Source: Palaemon carinicauda
Taxonomy: Eukaryota; Arthropoda; Malacostraca; Decapoda; Palaemonidae
DNA: 64,000 bases
Direction: 5' to 3'
NCBI RefSeq assembly: GCF_036898095.1
Contig: NC_090744.1
Location: 99,462,240-99,526,239 of the forward strand
The position numbers were made by a program, and so were the translations under genes. This document shows positions 47,391-59,700 of the stretch, piece by piece; position 1 is the first letter of the stretch; every line of letters starts with the position of its first letter. A model generated the notes under the pieces. It worked only from the letters and a program-made list of their open reading frames with translations, was not told the DNA's origin and made no database searches.

Positions 47391-48409
47391 ACCAAAATAT
47401 TCGCCCACTCCGCTAATGTGAGGAGCGCAACGTACTGCTTGCCAGTATAGAGGACCAACCAGACGTTTAATTAGGAGCGAAGTGTACCTCTGCTGAGCAA
47501 AGTCACGTAAATGAATACAGTAAAGTAGTGTTTGAGCGAAGACACATAAATGAATAATTAGTGTTAGTTCGTTGACTAACATCCTCGTAAATGCACTTAT
47601 TATTGTTGGTGATAACGGACGGTAATAGGAAATATTCTCATTTTCTTTGTGAGCAGTTGGCTTGCTAACCCAATGATCTATTCAGTGTCAACTACTAATG
47701 ATTATTTGAACTGTGATGTTTAAAATCGTTATGGGACGAAATGGATAATGTAAAATAAAATAAAATTTTTTACTAAAACCACATTTTATAATGGAAACAA
47801 ACATAAGGGTACCAATTACTCAAGGTTCCTAACCTAACATATGAGCCTTATTCTAATTTACCTATGTCCTACCCAAGGCACCCCTCCCCCATACACTGTT
47901 GTATCATAACCACAAGACTGAAGTTGCAGTCTGTGTTTGCTTTCCAGAGGGCTTCACTCTGGAAACTGGGATTTTCAGATGTATTCCAAGTTTGATGTGT
48001 TCATAACATCTGTACTTGAAAAATGTGTATTTCCAACGATTAACGTACTTAGAATATTGTACTACAGTAAAGTGAAAGTAAAATGTTTGTTGATTAAGGG
48101 TTATGTCATTGCAGGGTAGGCCTATACTAAATTATGATTTTTGTGATATCTTGACTCATAACTTTTAATTATGGGCCTTTGATTTTATACGCTACGTTGG
48201 TCAGTGTCGCTGCAAATGCTGTAAATTATTTATATATACACATGCACATTATAACTGCTTGTGAATACAACTGTTGAAGAATTTTTATTCTCAAAATTTT
48301 GAGTTTATTCTATACAATTTCTCCTGACAATGCTCCGTTTTCTCCTAATATTGTTCAATATTAAGATTAATATGTGATAATTAATATTTTTTGAATCTTG
48401 ATTGACTTG
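47391..48409. other. Unassigned
   Basis: No gene or repeat was recognised. Confidence 0.3.
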
Positions 48410-49260
48410 GCTATAAGAAATTGACAAAATCTGGCTATCTTAGCCTTTTTCTCAGTATGGCTAACGGGACTGGGGGTGTAACAACTTGCGTAATGATATT
48501 CTAAAATGTGAATCGTTGTTTTCCCTTGAGAAACTGATGGTGGGTTACTGCACATGTTGTTTGCCATTGCTTAAAGGACTATTTTGTTATTATCATTAGG
48601 CTTTTTCAACCAAGTATTTATACACAAGTTTCTGGATTTTGTTTTAAAGCAACCCTTCTATTCTCCCATAAGCTTCAGTTTAAGCATAACTACCATCACA
48701 AGAGTGATGTCCCCCAGGGGGGAGTACAAACTATTTCAAAACTTGATGTAATTTATCAATTTCAGTAATTGATAATATTTAAAACACACTTTGTTCTGTA
48801 TAGGCTATAGCTATGGTTATTCATTCAAAAGTAAAAAATATCACTGAAACTATCAGATGTGGGCAGGATATCTATGTACCGCTTGCCAGAACAGAGAAGC
48901 AAGGGGATAATGTTTGTTTGCGAGAAAAGCGAGGTACGGGGTACAGTATTAAAGGTATTAAAACCATTTGAGGGACATGATATAAAGTACAGGTATCGGA
49001 TAATTATGATCTTAAATTTAACATCAATTGCATGAACCATATATCTTTCCAATAGGTTATTTAGTGATTTTATGCATTTCAGACCATTTCTCACTGGGAT
49101 CTTTCATAATGGCTTTTATTTTGGATTAGGAAAATATATGAGTGGTTGGTCAGCCCCAATACTCTATTTAGGGTCAGAATGAAAACACATGAAAACTAGT
49201 TGGAGAATTTGAAGTACAGGGTACTGTATCATGTATTTACCATGGGGGTATAGGTGCATA
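48410..49260. repeat. Diverged duplication, copy 2
   Basis: Blocks matching copy 1 are CTGCACATGTTGTTTG, GCTTGCCAGAACAGAGAAGC, AACCATTTGAGGGACATGA and GTGGTTGGTCAGCCCCAATA. The offset is about 1.75 kb. Similarity is patchy, so the duplication or the two insertions are old. Confidence 0.65.
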
Positions 49261-52200
49261 AGAGGACAATGTTAGTCAAAGGCATCTTTCTAACTTTAAA
49301 AATAAAAGTGTTCGACAATTGCCGTCATCAGAGTTATTCAAAACACTAAAGAGACATACAAGGAACAAAAGATTAATAGTTACTTTGCAGTTTTATCTAG
49401 CCTCTTTTGGCTATGGGTTGTACGTAAGTAGATAAGGCTGAGGCATCTTGGTTAGGTTAGGTGGGGAACCTCGATGTATCTTCCTGTGTTTCGGGCATCT
49501 TCAAAAATTGAAAAATTCAGGTTTATGACAGTTTTCACCATCAGAATAATTTACAGCATATAAAAATCCACCAGTAACACTATTTTCTCGAAAGGGATTG
49601 TTGGTAAACATGCAATCTTACCAAAATGGGATTGTTAGATGAGTGATGATGTATATATTTATCAAGTTATCTATGTTGGTGCTGACATACTTTTTTTCAA
49701 CAGAACCGAATAATTCCAGAAACTAATTCAAAATAACCTATGTAATCATGATTTTGTTACTGTATTATTTTTATCTTCTATTAAAGTTATAAAATTTTTT
49801 CCAATACATTATCAGGTTTGTATATCGGTGGCTATGGTCATAAAAGTATTGAAGTTCAATCCCATTTCCCTTAGAGAGATATGTCCTAACCTTACCTACA
49901 TTGATGTCATTACTGGGTGGGTAACACCCCTATGGCCTCCCAGCTACCTCCTCAAGAGGTAGCATTTCTACAAGATGCCCCTCATATTAAAATTAGGAAG
50001 TACATTTTTTCCAGTAGAGATAAGCACAAAACAGGGGTTAAGCCAGTCATTTTAGCCTTTTTGAGTCCTCTTGTTATTGTATCTAATCCTTACATGCAAG
50101 GTCAGTTGTAATACCTTTTGCATTATAGTTTTTTTTTTTAACTATAGTTACACTACACAAAGAGTTTTGATTGCTGTGGACCTTCCTTCCAGTTTTTCTT
50201 ATATGAAGTACAAATTCTATAGATTATAGTTGCAACATTTAAAAACAAATGTAGAATTGTCAGAAGGATTTTAGATTGGCAGACATAGATTGGCTCAGGC
50301 TTAGAAAAGGGAAGTCCAAACCATTTTTACTTGGTTAAGAAAAATAGAAGTCCAATCCCAGTTTACTATGTTAAAGAAAGATGTCCAGACTTTAACTACA
50401 TCAGTATTTCATTACTGGGACCCTAGCGCCCATGTGTGACCCCTCCGCCAGTTAACTATTAACAGGTTTAGATACTGGTAAGGACCACCATTCTACAAAA
50501 TACAATATCTAAAATACCTTAGTATTGACCGATATACTCCACAAACATTTAAATATATTTATCCTTTATTTTATCTGGTCATTGGTGAAAAAGTAAAATG
50601 TCAAGCGTAAATTGTTTTGCTATCGACTGCTATAACTGCACATTTTAGACTGTAGTATATTTTGTTTTGTAGATTTTCCAACTTGGATTTACAATGTGTG
50701 TAAAAATGTTTTAATAGCAAGCTTGGCAATAGGATTTTTTTTTCTTTTTTTTTTTTTTGATAGGCAAAGGAACATAATTTTATAACTATCCTCTTTTTTT
50801 TTTTTTTATCTAAACAGAAGAGTATTGTTTGTAAATAAAAGCAGTAGCTTTTCATAATAACGATGTCCATCTTATGCTAATCCAAACACTTCGTTCATGA
50901 ATATTTATGATGGCCTTATAGATCCATGTACTGCAGTTACATCCTTAACAGAACTGCCTTGATAATGGGAATGAGTCAGGTCTGATTCATATTTGCGTTG
51001 TGTTGTCGTTGGCTGATGATGTATAAAGACTCTTGTATCTTGGTTTTTCAGAACCATATCCTCAGTTTTACAGTTAGAGAGTGAGCGCTCGGACGTGTCA
51101 CGGTTGGTTTCGAAAGAGGGTGCTGGTACCTTTGTTGCTTTGAGTTTTATTCAAGCTGTATGCTTGTTGGCATTGATTGATTTTGAAGTGATATTTAAGT
51201 AGTAGATGGTAGCATTAGCAGAGGTCTGAGTTAGCTTAATTGTTGTAGTCAAAAGTGTGAAGTTTATTACTGAAAAGTTGATTTGTGAGTATTTTCGTGG
51301 TATTTCCTGACCATGATAGAATGCAAATACTTTGGTTGTGAAGATTTGATAATCCAATTGACTTCGTTTCCCTTTCAAAATGCTTAAAGAATGAGTCAAA
51401 GTCAGTGATTTTATAAAACTATATATTAGGTCAAGTTATTTGAAATTCAATACTAGTGTGCTTTTCTCAACAGTTGCTTGTATGATTTTATTAATATTGA
51501 AATGTATATGTCCACTGTCTGTAAGCTGTTTGCCAGTGGGAAGTCTTTGTAAAGTATGTAAGCTTCTAACAGTTATATAGTGCCTGCAGCTAGTGTTTGC
51601 AATGTTGCATCCATGTTGTTCAGGCACCCTGAAGCTGTTGCGTAGAACTGAAAACTCTTTCCCATGACTTCTAAGCTGTGAAACACTCGTTTGTTGAATG
51701 CTACATGAATGGTGGTACAGTACTGGACTGCATTCCCCTTGCCTTATAGTTCAACTAGTTTTTGTGTGTAGTGGCAATTTTTTAACCTTTTTTCATTTGT
51801 ATTTTATCTTATTCAGCGCTGTACAGTAATTTGGTTAGGTCTTATTTTCTCTTGGTAAATGGATATTCTGGTCTTAGGAGTTAACTTATCAAGTCAGTAC
51901 AGTAATCCTTTGGGCTTGTGCTGTATGCTTGAGAAGAAATCATGAATGATGATGATAAGGTATACCAGATTCTGCTTGATAGTGTACTATAACAAGCAGT
52001 GTGAGTGGTACCAAGAAAAACGTGGTACCGTAAGTATCTAAAAAATCAGGGTAAAATTGTTAATGATTAGTCTTATACGGTATTTCATTACATGAGTGAA
52101 GTGAAGCAAGCTATATATGAATATGTTGAGTGGTATGTATGAGTAAAGGAATGATAGTCTGCTTAGAATTGCAAATTTCTTCTTTGCCATTTATGAACAT

Positions 52201-53165
52201 TCTTTGTCTTGGGCATCCTCTGCTCAACTTGTGCATCTATTATGATAATTTATACTCGCACGCAGTACAGCACAAATTCTCTTTGTGCTTCTTCTGTGAT
52301 GTTTTCTCTATAATTTGTTTAATACTGGGGAATCTATTGAGATCTTTTAGTTGAGCAAGTATACTGCAATTTATTATTCTTTCTAGATGTAATTGTCTTC
52401 TTAAGTAAAAACTTATATTTTATTACAGTATTAAAAAATGTACATTATTGTAATCCAGTTATCACAAGTTGAAAATACTCTATTGTAAACTCTTTTTGGC
52501 CCTGTTCCAGAAAAGTTGGATATTTTAGGTCAGTGGTTAAGTTTGAAATATAGTGCTTTTATTACTCATGAAACCATTGTGGTTAGTAGTGTACTATGCC
52601 AAACCACATTGGGTCTCTAACATCGTTGATCTTTTCTGTTCTATAAGTTGGGTGGTGTTACTACTGTATAAGTGAACCACTGCATGCATTACTCGGGAGT
52701 CTTTGCCGAGTCTCTTAGTCTTCTAACTGCACCCAATTCTAATGATGGGGCTGGTAAATATCCCTTCCTTTAAGAATGTTAATGATTTAGTTTTCTACGT
52801 AACTTTTATCCTTCTTCCTTTCTGTCCCCCCATTTGCACCTCGGTACTGAATAGCCTTCCTTTCCGTATCACTAGATTATGTCGCAAATTCTATAAACCC
52901 AAAACCACGTGTATTGGTTCCGTTTTAATGTGAAGTAAGAGTGGTAAGTTGATGTGTTTTCGGTTCGGTTTTTCTTTACCAAATGAATACATCATTGTGT
53001 CGACTACCTGGTATTTAGTAGTTTGCTAGGTCAAGGAAATTGGTTGGGTTTGGGGGGACCACATTGAACCTTGCTCATAATTTTTATTCTTTTTATTAAA
53101 TTATTATGAAGACCTTTTTTTTATACATTCTATTTACAGAATACATTTTCTTTTCTGTTGAACAG
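49261..53165. other. Upstream region or intron of the BTG3-like gene
   Basis: No coding exon is supported. Related blocks ending in CATTACTGGG occur near 49907 and 50410. A TATAAA at 51022-51027 has TCAGAA 28 bases and TCAGTT about 40 bases downstream, resembling arthropod TATA-Inr spacing. It is an alternative promoter candidate for the gene. Confidence 0.3.
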
Positions 53166-53285
53166 GAGCCTGGTGCTGAAGCTATCACTCGACCAAACTT
53201 GCTTCTCCCCACATGTGTTTTGTTTGCTTATCGTGTTGCTTGCAAGAATATATCAGTCACTTTTATTTAACCAACCAATTGCATC
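53166..53285 (+). other. 5' UTR part of BTG3-like exon
   Basis: A pyrimidine-rich tract and AACAG precede 53166, giving a likely acceptor. An in-frame TAA at 53268-53270 lies upstream of the ATG and fixes the start codon. Confidence 0.55.
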
Positions 53286-53467
53286 ATGAAAGAAGAAATT
53301 TCTGCAGCAGTTTGCTTCATATCTAAGCTTATCCGTCGAAATTCAGTGGAAGACGAGAGAAAAATTGAGAAGTTTGAGCAACGTCTGGAAGAACTGTTGA
53401 GGGATAGGTTTAGCACTCACTGGCATCCCAGTCAACCCTGGAGAGGACAAGGATATAGGTGTTTAAG
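53286..53467 (+). CDS. BTG3: BTG3-like exon 1 (residues 1-61)
   Basis: It runs from the ATG to a strong donor (AAG then GTAAGA) and ends in phase 2 within Arg61. It includes box A. Confidence 0.93.
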
Positions 53468-53762
53468 GTAAGACACCAAGGATATAGTTGTTTTAAGGCA
53501 AGAAGAAGATAATACAGATGTTTAAGGTAAGAGTACATGGAAAAAGGTGTTTAGGTGAAACTTTTTACCATTTCTGTCTGGTTTAGGGAGTTTTCAACAA
53601 CTATTATAGAGCTGTGTACTAAAGAATATTGTATTGATCTTCCTTGCACTTATGTCTTTGAATATATTGATACTAAGATTTTCAATACTCCAAGAATTGA
53701 TTTGTTTATATAAGACTCAAAATCGATCATAGAAAAATAAATTCCTATTTAATATTATTATA

Positions 53763-53797
<35 letters not shown>

Positions 53798-56700
53798 AAC
53801 CCAAGCTATAATCCTAGTTGGAAAAGCAACGTGCTATAAGCCCAAGGACTCCAACAGGGAAAATAGCCTAGTGAGGAAAGGAAATAAGGTTATAAATAAA
53901 CTACCAGTTAATGTTGGTTAATGTCACTATACATGTAGGGTTCTATAAATCTGGTGTTTTATAGACTGAAGGTCACACTAATGACTAAGGTAGCATCATC
54001 TGTAGCTCACTGAGAAGAATAAGGTGTTACGGCATTTAAGAATAGTAACAAACCTTCCGTCTCCCCATACAACTTTCTGGTGAATAACGTTCTAGCATAG
54101 TTTCCAAATTGGGACACTTGGGAGATTTCTCTTCCAAAGCTTAGGTCACACATTTGTCATGAATCATGCTGTCATCTACATCCCAGACACTAAACAGCCT
54201 ACCAGATGCACAAATTATATACATCCTAAGGACATCAGACTGTTTCCTTGAAAATTAAAACAGACTCTTCAGTTAGATTTTAAGGGCTCTGCTTACTAAA
54301 AAAAAGAAAATTCTTTCCAAATTTAATGAGGTCTTTCCTGGAAGAATCTGTTCACTTGTTGAAAACTGCTGAATTTGTCAATTCAGCCCTTTATTTTCTA
54401 ATACTATTCCTGGTAACTTGAAAGATTCTTCTCTTTATGTCATTTATTTTATCGCTACTGTATTTTTATTCTTTTTCTGTTTTTTGTTATCCCTTTTGGA
54501 CCTTTTAAGATCCCTTTCTTCTAGCTCTGCACATGTATTCATTTTGAAAACTCATTACAGTACAGTATGTGAAATTTATGACATTTCTAATTTAATACTG
54601 TATTAGGTTTGCACCTACACTTACATATAGTGGCATGCTTCCCCGTCTCCTGGAGAAGGATTTTATGCCTTACCTACCGTTTTCATAGCAACATTATTGC
54701 TTCCGATAAAAAGTATTTGAAAACCATGGTGGAAATTTTTCGTCATTCTAGGATATACAGTAGTTATTTAAGCCCATCAATTATTGTATGAAAAATGTAC
54801 AGCAGCACAGATTAAACGCTTTAATTCTACAGTACTGTATTAGCTGTTAGAGGCTGGTTCTTATGCTTTGATGAACTGAAACTGTTTATACAGTTTGTAT
54901 TGTAAATTGAAAACAAGGTGATTTTGTCTAACTATCCAAACAACTCTCTTATTACTGTATGGTAATTAATTGGGATATTAAAGTCAATATCAAATTATTT
55001 GTCATTAAAAAGTGAGTTTTATGTAGAAAACATGTACAGTACAGTATTACCTTTATATTAAATAGATACACTAATGAATATTTAGTGCTTGCCTCGTGTG
55101 ATAAAATTTTGAATTTGGATGATGCTTTGCAAAATACAGTTAGCTGTAAATTAATATAAATTTTTATAAGGATTAAGTAACAAGTAGAATTATTTGAGAC
55201 TTTTAATTAAAAGTTCTGAAATTACAGAAATATCCAATTCTAAATGAGAACTTTTCACACTTGAGAACTGTAGCTTTTTTGAACTGCCTCTGACCAACTG
55301 TGAGAATTGGAAAGTTCCATAAGAGTGACACAGTAGTAGCAAATAAGTTACCTGATTTTTTAATCTGAAACTTTATTGGGAAGTTTAACCCTTTCAACAT
55401 TTTCAGACTAAATGAAAATACGAGAAGAGAACCAATGATTGACAGAGCGGCGAGGGAGTGTGGGCTGAGTTACGATCACCTCAACCTACCTGTTGAATTG
55501 ACAATATGGGTCGATCCAGAAGAAGTGTGCTGTAGATTCGGAGAGCACAAAGGTTCTTGTTGTACCATTGCATCATTCAAGGATGGCAACAAGGAAAACC
55601 ACATCGAAACGTTTGATTTTACGGAAATAGAACGACCAAGTTCTACTCCATCTGGCATGATCAAGGTATGTGCATTGTTAGGTAACCTTTTTCTCTTTTG
55701 GTTTGGTCAGTAATATTCATTGAAGCACTATATATCATTTTCAGAAGTATTTGAGGTCTGAAAGTGTTCATGCAAAATTACTGAGTAATTTTTGCCATAA
55801 TATTGATTAACCCTTTTACCCCCAGGCTATTTGGAAATATCCAACCCTTAACCCCCAGGTGGTTAATTTTTTCCCAGCACATTTTGCAGTATATATTTTT
55901 TAAATTGCTCTAATAGCCTTCATTTTTGTCATAGAAAGGTCAGGTTGGTCTCATTCTCTTGGAAAATGCCTGAATTTTTTCAAAAAAATTATCAAAAATA
56001 TGAAAAAAAATTTTTTTATAGGATTTTCTTGCAAGGACGTACCGGTACGTCCATGGGGGTAAAGGGATGGCTTTTGTGAAACGTACCAGTACGTCCTTTG
56101 GGGGTAAAAGGGTTAATATTGCATTTGTCTTGAAATATCAATGTGTCAGTGATACTGTCTATAATTTCCGATAAACATAAGCCGAAAGTCAAAAGGGATT
56201 ATGAATTCTACCAGTGGTCTTAAAAGGTGGTAAAATTGTAGAACTGCAGTAAATGGTTTTTAGAAAATACTGAATGACTATTTTAATGTATATTTTGTTG
56301 TTTCGAAAGTTTATATTGATTTTTAGCAGAAATCCATAATTTTTGAGTTATGTTGGGTTGATTACCGTAACTGTAAAGCTGTGGCTTTGCACGAGGTACG
56401 CCATCAGTTAAGGTCATAACACCTTAAAATATATTGTGTACCAGTCTAATTGTAAACAATATTTAAATTAACTTGTTTAAACTTTGCTGTTTCTGCCAGT
56501 CATCATAATGAATTAAAACTTAACATTGTCAAAACCAAGTAAAAGTAATGAAACACTTATCAAAACATTGGAGCATTTGTTTGCCACGTCTTCTAGATAT
56601 ATCGAAAATATGATTTTTTATCCCCTGTTCTACGGAGTCGTTCGTAGCAGTGTTCATGGTATTACAAATACAGTGTACCTTGTTTAATTGAGCTAATGAT

Positions 56701-59700
56701 TTACTAGTCATTGCAATGCCGTAACTCACTTTGCTCTCGACTAAACATTATCTCATTGCTCCTATGTTTTGGCAAGCGGAAAATGTTTAGCTAAGCGTGT
56801 TATTCACATGGGCTAGTGCTTCGGCATTGATTATCAATTATGTAAACTTAACAAAGTGGTGAGTTGTAGTTTAGATTATAAAATGTTGGGCCCTTTATTC
56901 TGTGAGAACAAGTAACTTATGCTAGAAGCACCACTGTTAAGTTTTTTCTGAATTACCGGGTAGAAGAAGGCTTCTGTGACGTGTGGTAAGACGACAAAAA
57001 GAGCAAAAAATCATTTTAAATCTGTAGCTTCATTAATAGAGGTTTCTGCCAGTATAGGGGATTCAAAATAGTGTGTTTGCAAAAATCTGTTCAATTATGT
57101 GAATTTCAATGTCTTAATCAATATTGCACTGTTCTATAATGGGAAACGGAGTAATGGTGGGGCATGTATAAAAGGGAAACCAAGTAATGCTGACAATTTG
57201 TGAAAGGATGGAACACTAGTGGCTCACTTGTATAGTAATCTTGTTACTAAGTTAGAAGGTCGGGGGGAGGGAATCTGCTGCAATGATGTGCTTGAGAGTA
57301 AGGAGATAAATCTAATGAAGACTTTGTATTACATGCTATTTGAGGTTTTAGGTAGTTTGTATATTTGGTTAAAGAATTCAGCCATTAATTAATTTGACTC
57401 CCCCTATTTAAGTGAAAAAACCTTCTGGTTTCTTACAATAGATATCCACTCAGAATTACTATCAAGATGCTTATCAGATAATGTGTGTTTTAGACCATGG
57501 TTACTAAATGTTGGTGTTTGTAGATGTCGCCTAGAAGTGTGTTGTGGAGGGATGGTGAAGAACAAGTTGACTAAACAATAAAAAAAAGATAAATAATTGA
57601 AGAATTGGTCCAATGCAAATACAAACCTTTGTTCTTTATTATAGATATGTGATTCAGTGTGACCTGGATTTAGCCATAAAAACTTGAAGGCAGGTGTCAA
57701 CAACCCTCCGCTAGTTAGCAGGGGTTAGACCAACTTCCCCTCTCACACTCACCCAGTGAAGTCTCTTCACTTTTGTTTTAGCTATGGTCAAGTGCAGTAG
57801 TATCGTTTCTTCCACACTACTGTAATTCCTATTAACTGTTTATAGAGACTGAAAATTTTCCTTTATATCTTCAGGAGTGCTTGTTATTGGGGACTGCAAA
57901 TTTTTGGTTTGTCCTGGCTTATTGGACTGCTCTTGTGGTAGATTTATGCCAGCGATGGAGTCGAATCATCATCATCTTTGCCCTGTGTACAGACAACACT
58001 TTTGCACTGAGGCTTCTGATTGCGCTAAGTGTCGGGAGTAGTCATTCTCTCAGTGGGAGCGATACGGTAGACACAGGAAGTATTAGTCTAAAAGGGATTC
58101 TTCTCCTTCAAGTTCATCCTTGAAGTTAGAGTCCCAAATATTCTTCTGTGGCTCATACTCTCCCACCTACCTTTATCCATTCGGTTACCTCGGAGGCTGA
58201 TCGGATAAAAGTGATGACATTTTAACCCCGGGACAACCTTCTGGTCTGGAAGACTGCTGCTTTCTCTGGCGAAACGGTGGCGCCTTACCCCCGAGGGGAG
58301 TCTAGCTCTCTTGACATGCTACATTAGTTGTGACCTTCTTTAGGGATTTTAGATTCCCGCATGAAGGAACGGCTGTTAGAGAGGTTGAAGCTTGGCACAC
58401 AGATGCCTCTCCGGAGCTCGGTCAAGACCTTCCCCACCAAGCTGATGGAGGGGAGTCCCTTCCAGTTGGTCTTGTATCCTTGGTGGATACTTCCTCCGCT
58501 ATTCCTTGCCCACCTGAGGAGTTGTAGGCAAGTTATCTTTGGAGTTCTGTTTTAGCATTCTCGCCCCCAGAACTTTTTCAAGGTAGCTTTGCCATCTAGC
58601 TGTGGAAATTCTGCGATGTACAGAAGATAACTCGATCTCCCTGTCATCCCGGTTTATTCCAGGTAAGAAGTAAAATCCGGCTGATAATATGAGCAGGAAT
58701 CCAGAAATTTGGTTCTGAGTGGTCTTTGTATCCCCAGATAGCCAACAAAGTTTAGACTTTTTGCAGTTTGCCGATACTAGACCAGTTAGTGTCTCTCAAC
58801 CAGAAACTACTGGTGTACTATACACTAGTACCAGACCCATTTGTAGCCTTCCATGATGCCTTCAAACACCCTTGTGACAGCGTGGACATCTGTGTGTTTT
58901 CCCCACTCCTTCTGCCTAATGAGGAGACTTATCAGCAAGTTGAAGTCATCCCACAATCTATCGACGACTAATAGCACCACTGATAGCGAGCAGAATGGTA
59001 TCCAGACCTTCTACTTCTGCTGACAGAAGTTCTGAGGGAGCTTCCATCCTTACACAACCTTCTTCTGCAACTACATGCAGAGATCTTTCACAAGAGTCTC
59101 ATCCCTGCGATTTCACTTTGGAGGTTATCCAACATCTCTCACAGAGGGGATTTTCCCACGCTGTCGCGAAACAGATGTCTGGATACCTCGGAAGGTTTTT
59201 TATCATCATCTACTAGGCGAAGTGAACAATATTTTATGGTTGGAGCCACTATACTCCTGATCACTGAGTTTTTATTGTACAGTACCATTAAGGAGGAAAA
59301 ACTTATCAGTCTCGATGATGAAAGGCTATCCTTCAGCCTTAAGACTGAAAGGAGTTGACATTTCTCCCTTGACGAAATTTTCTATGCTCATACAGTTTTC
59401 AGCTTATCTGCCTGGTGTCAGAAGTGCAACAACCTCCTTGGAATGTAGTTGAAGGTACTACCTTTTCTGAAAGGATCTCCTAATGAACCGTTGATTCAAG
59501 CATTGGATCGTGACTTGACTTCCAAGACTGTCTTCCTTGTCGCGGTAGCCTCTGCAAAGAGGGTTAGTGTGTTAAAGAGGGTTAGTGTGTTATATGGTCT
59601 CTTAAGACATCACCCAATCAAGGGGAAGGGGCAAGTAACACTTACCTTCGTCCTTGAATTTATTGCTAAGACTCAATCTGGCTGTAGCAGACTGAAGGTT

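Noticed and set aside
49907..50420. A second tandem duplication ending in CATTACTGGG
   Set aside because: Only short words match by eye; too weak to call without an alignment.
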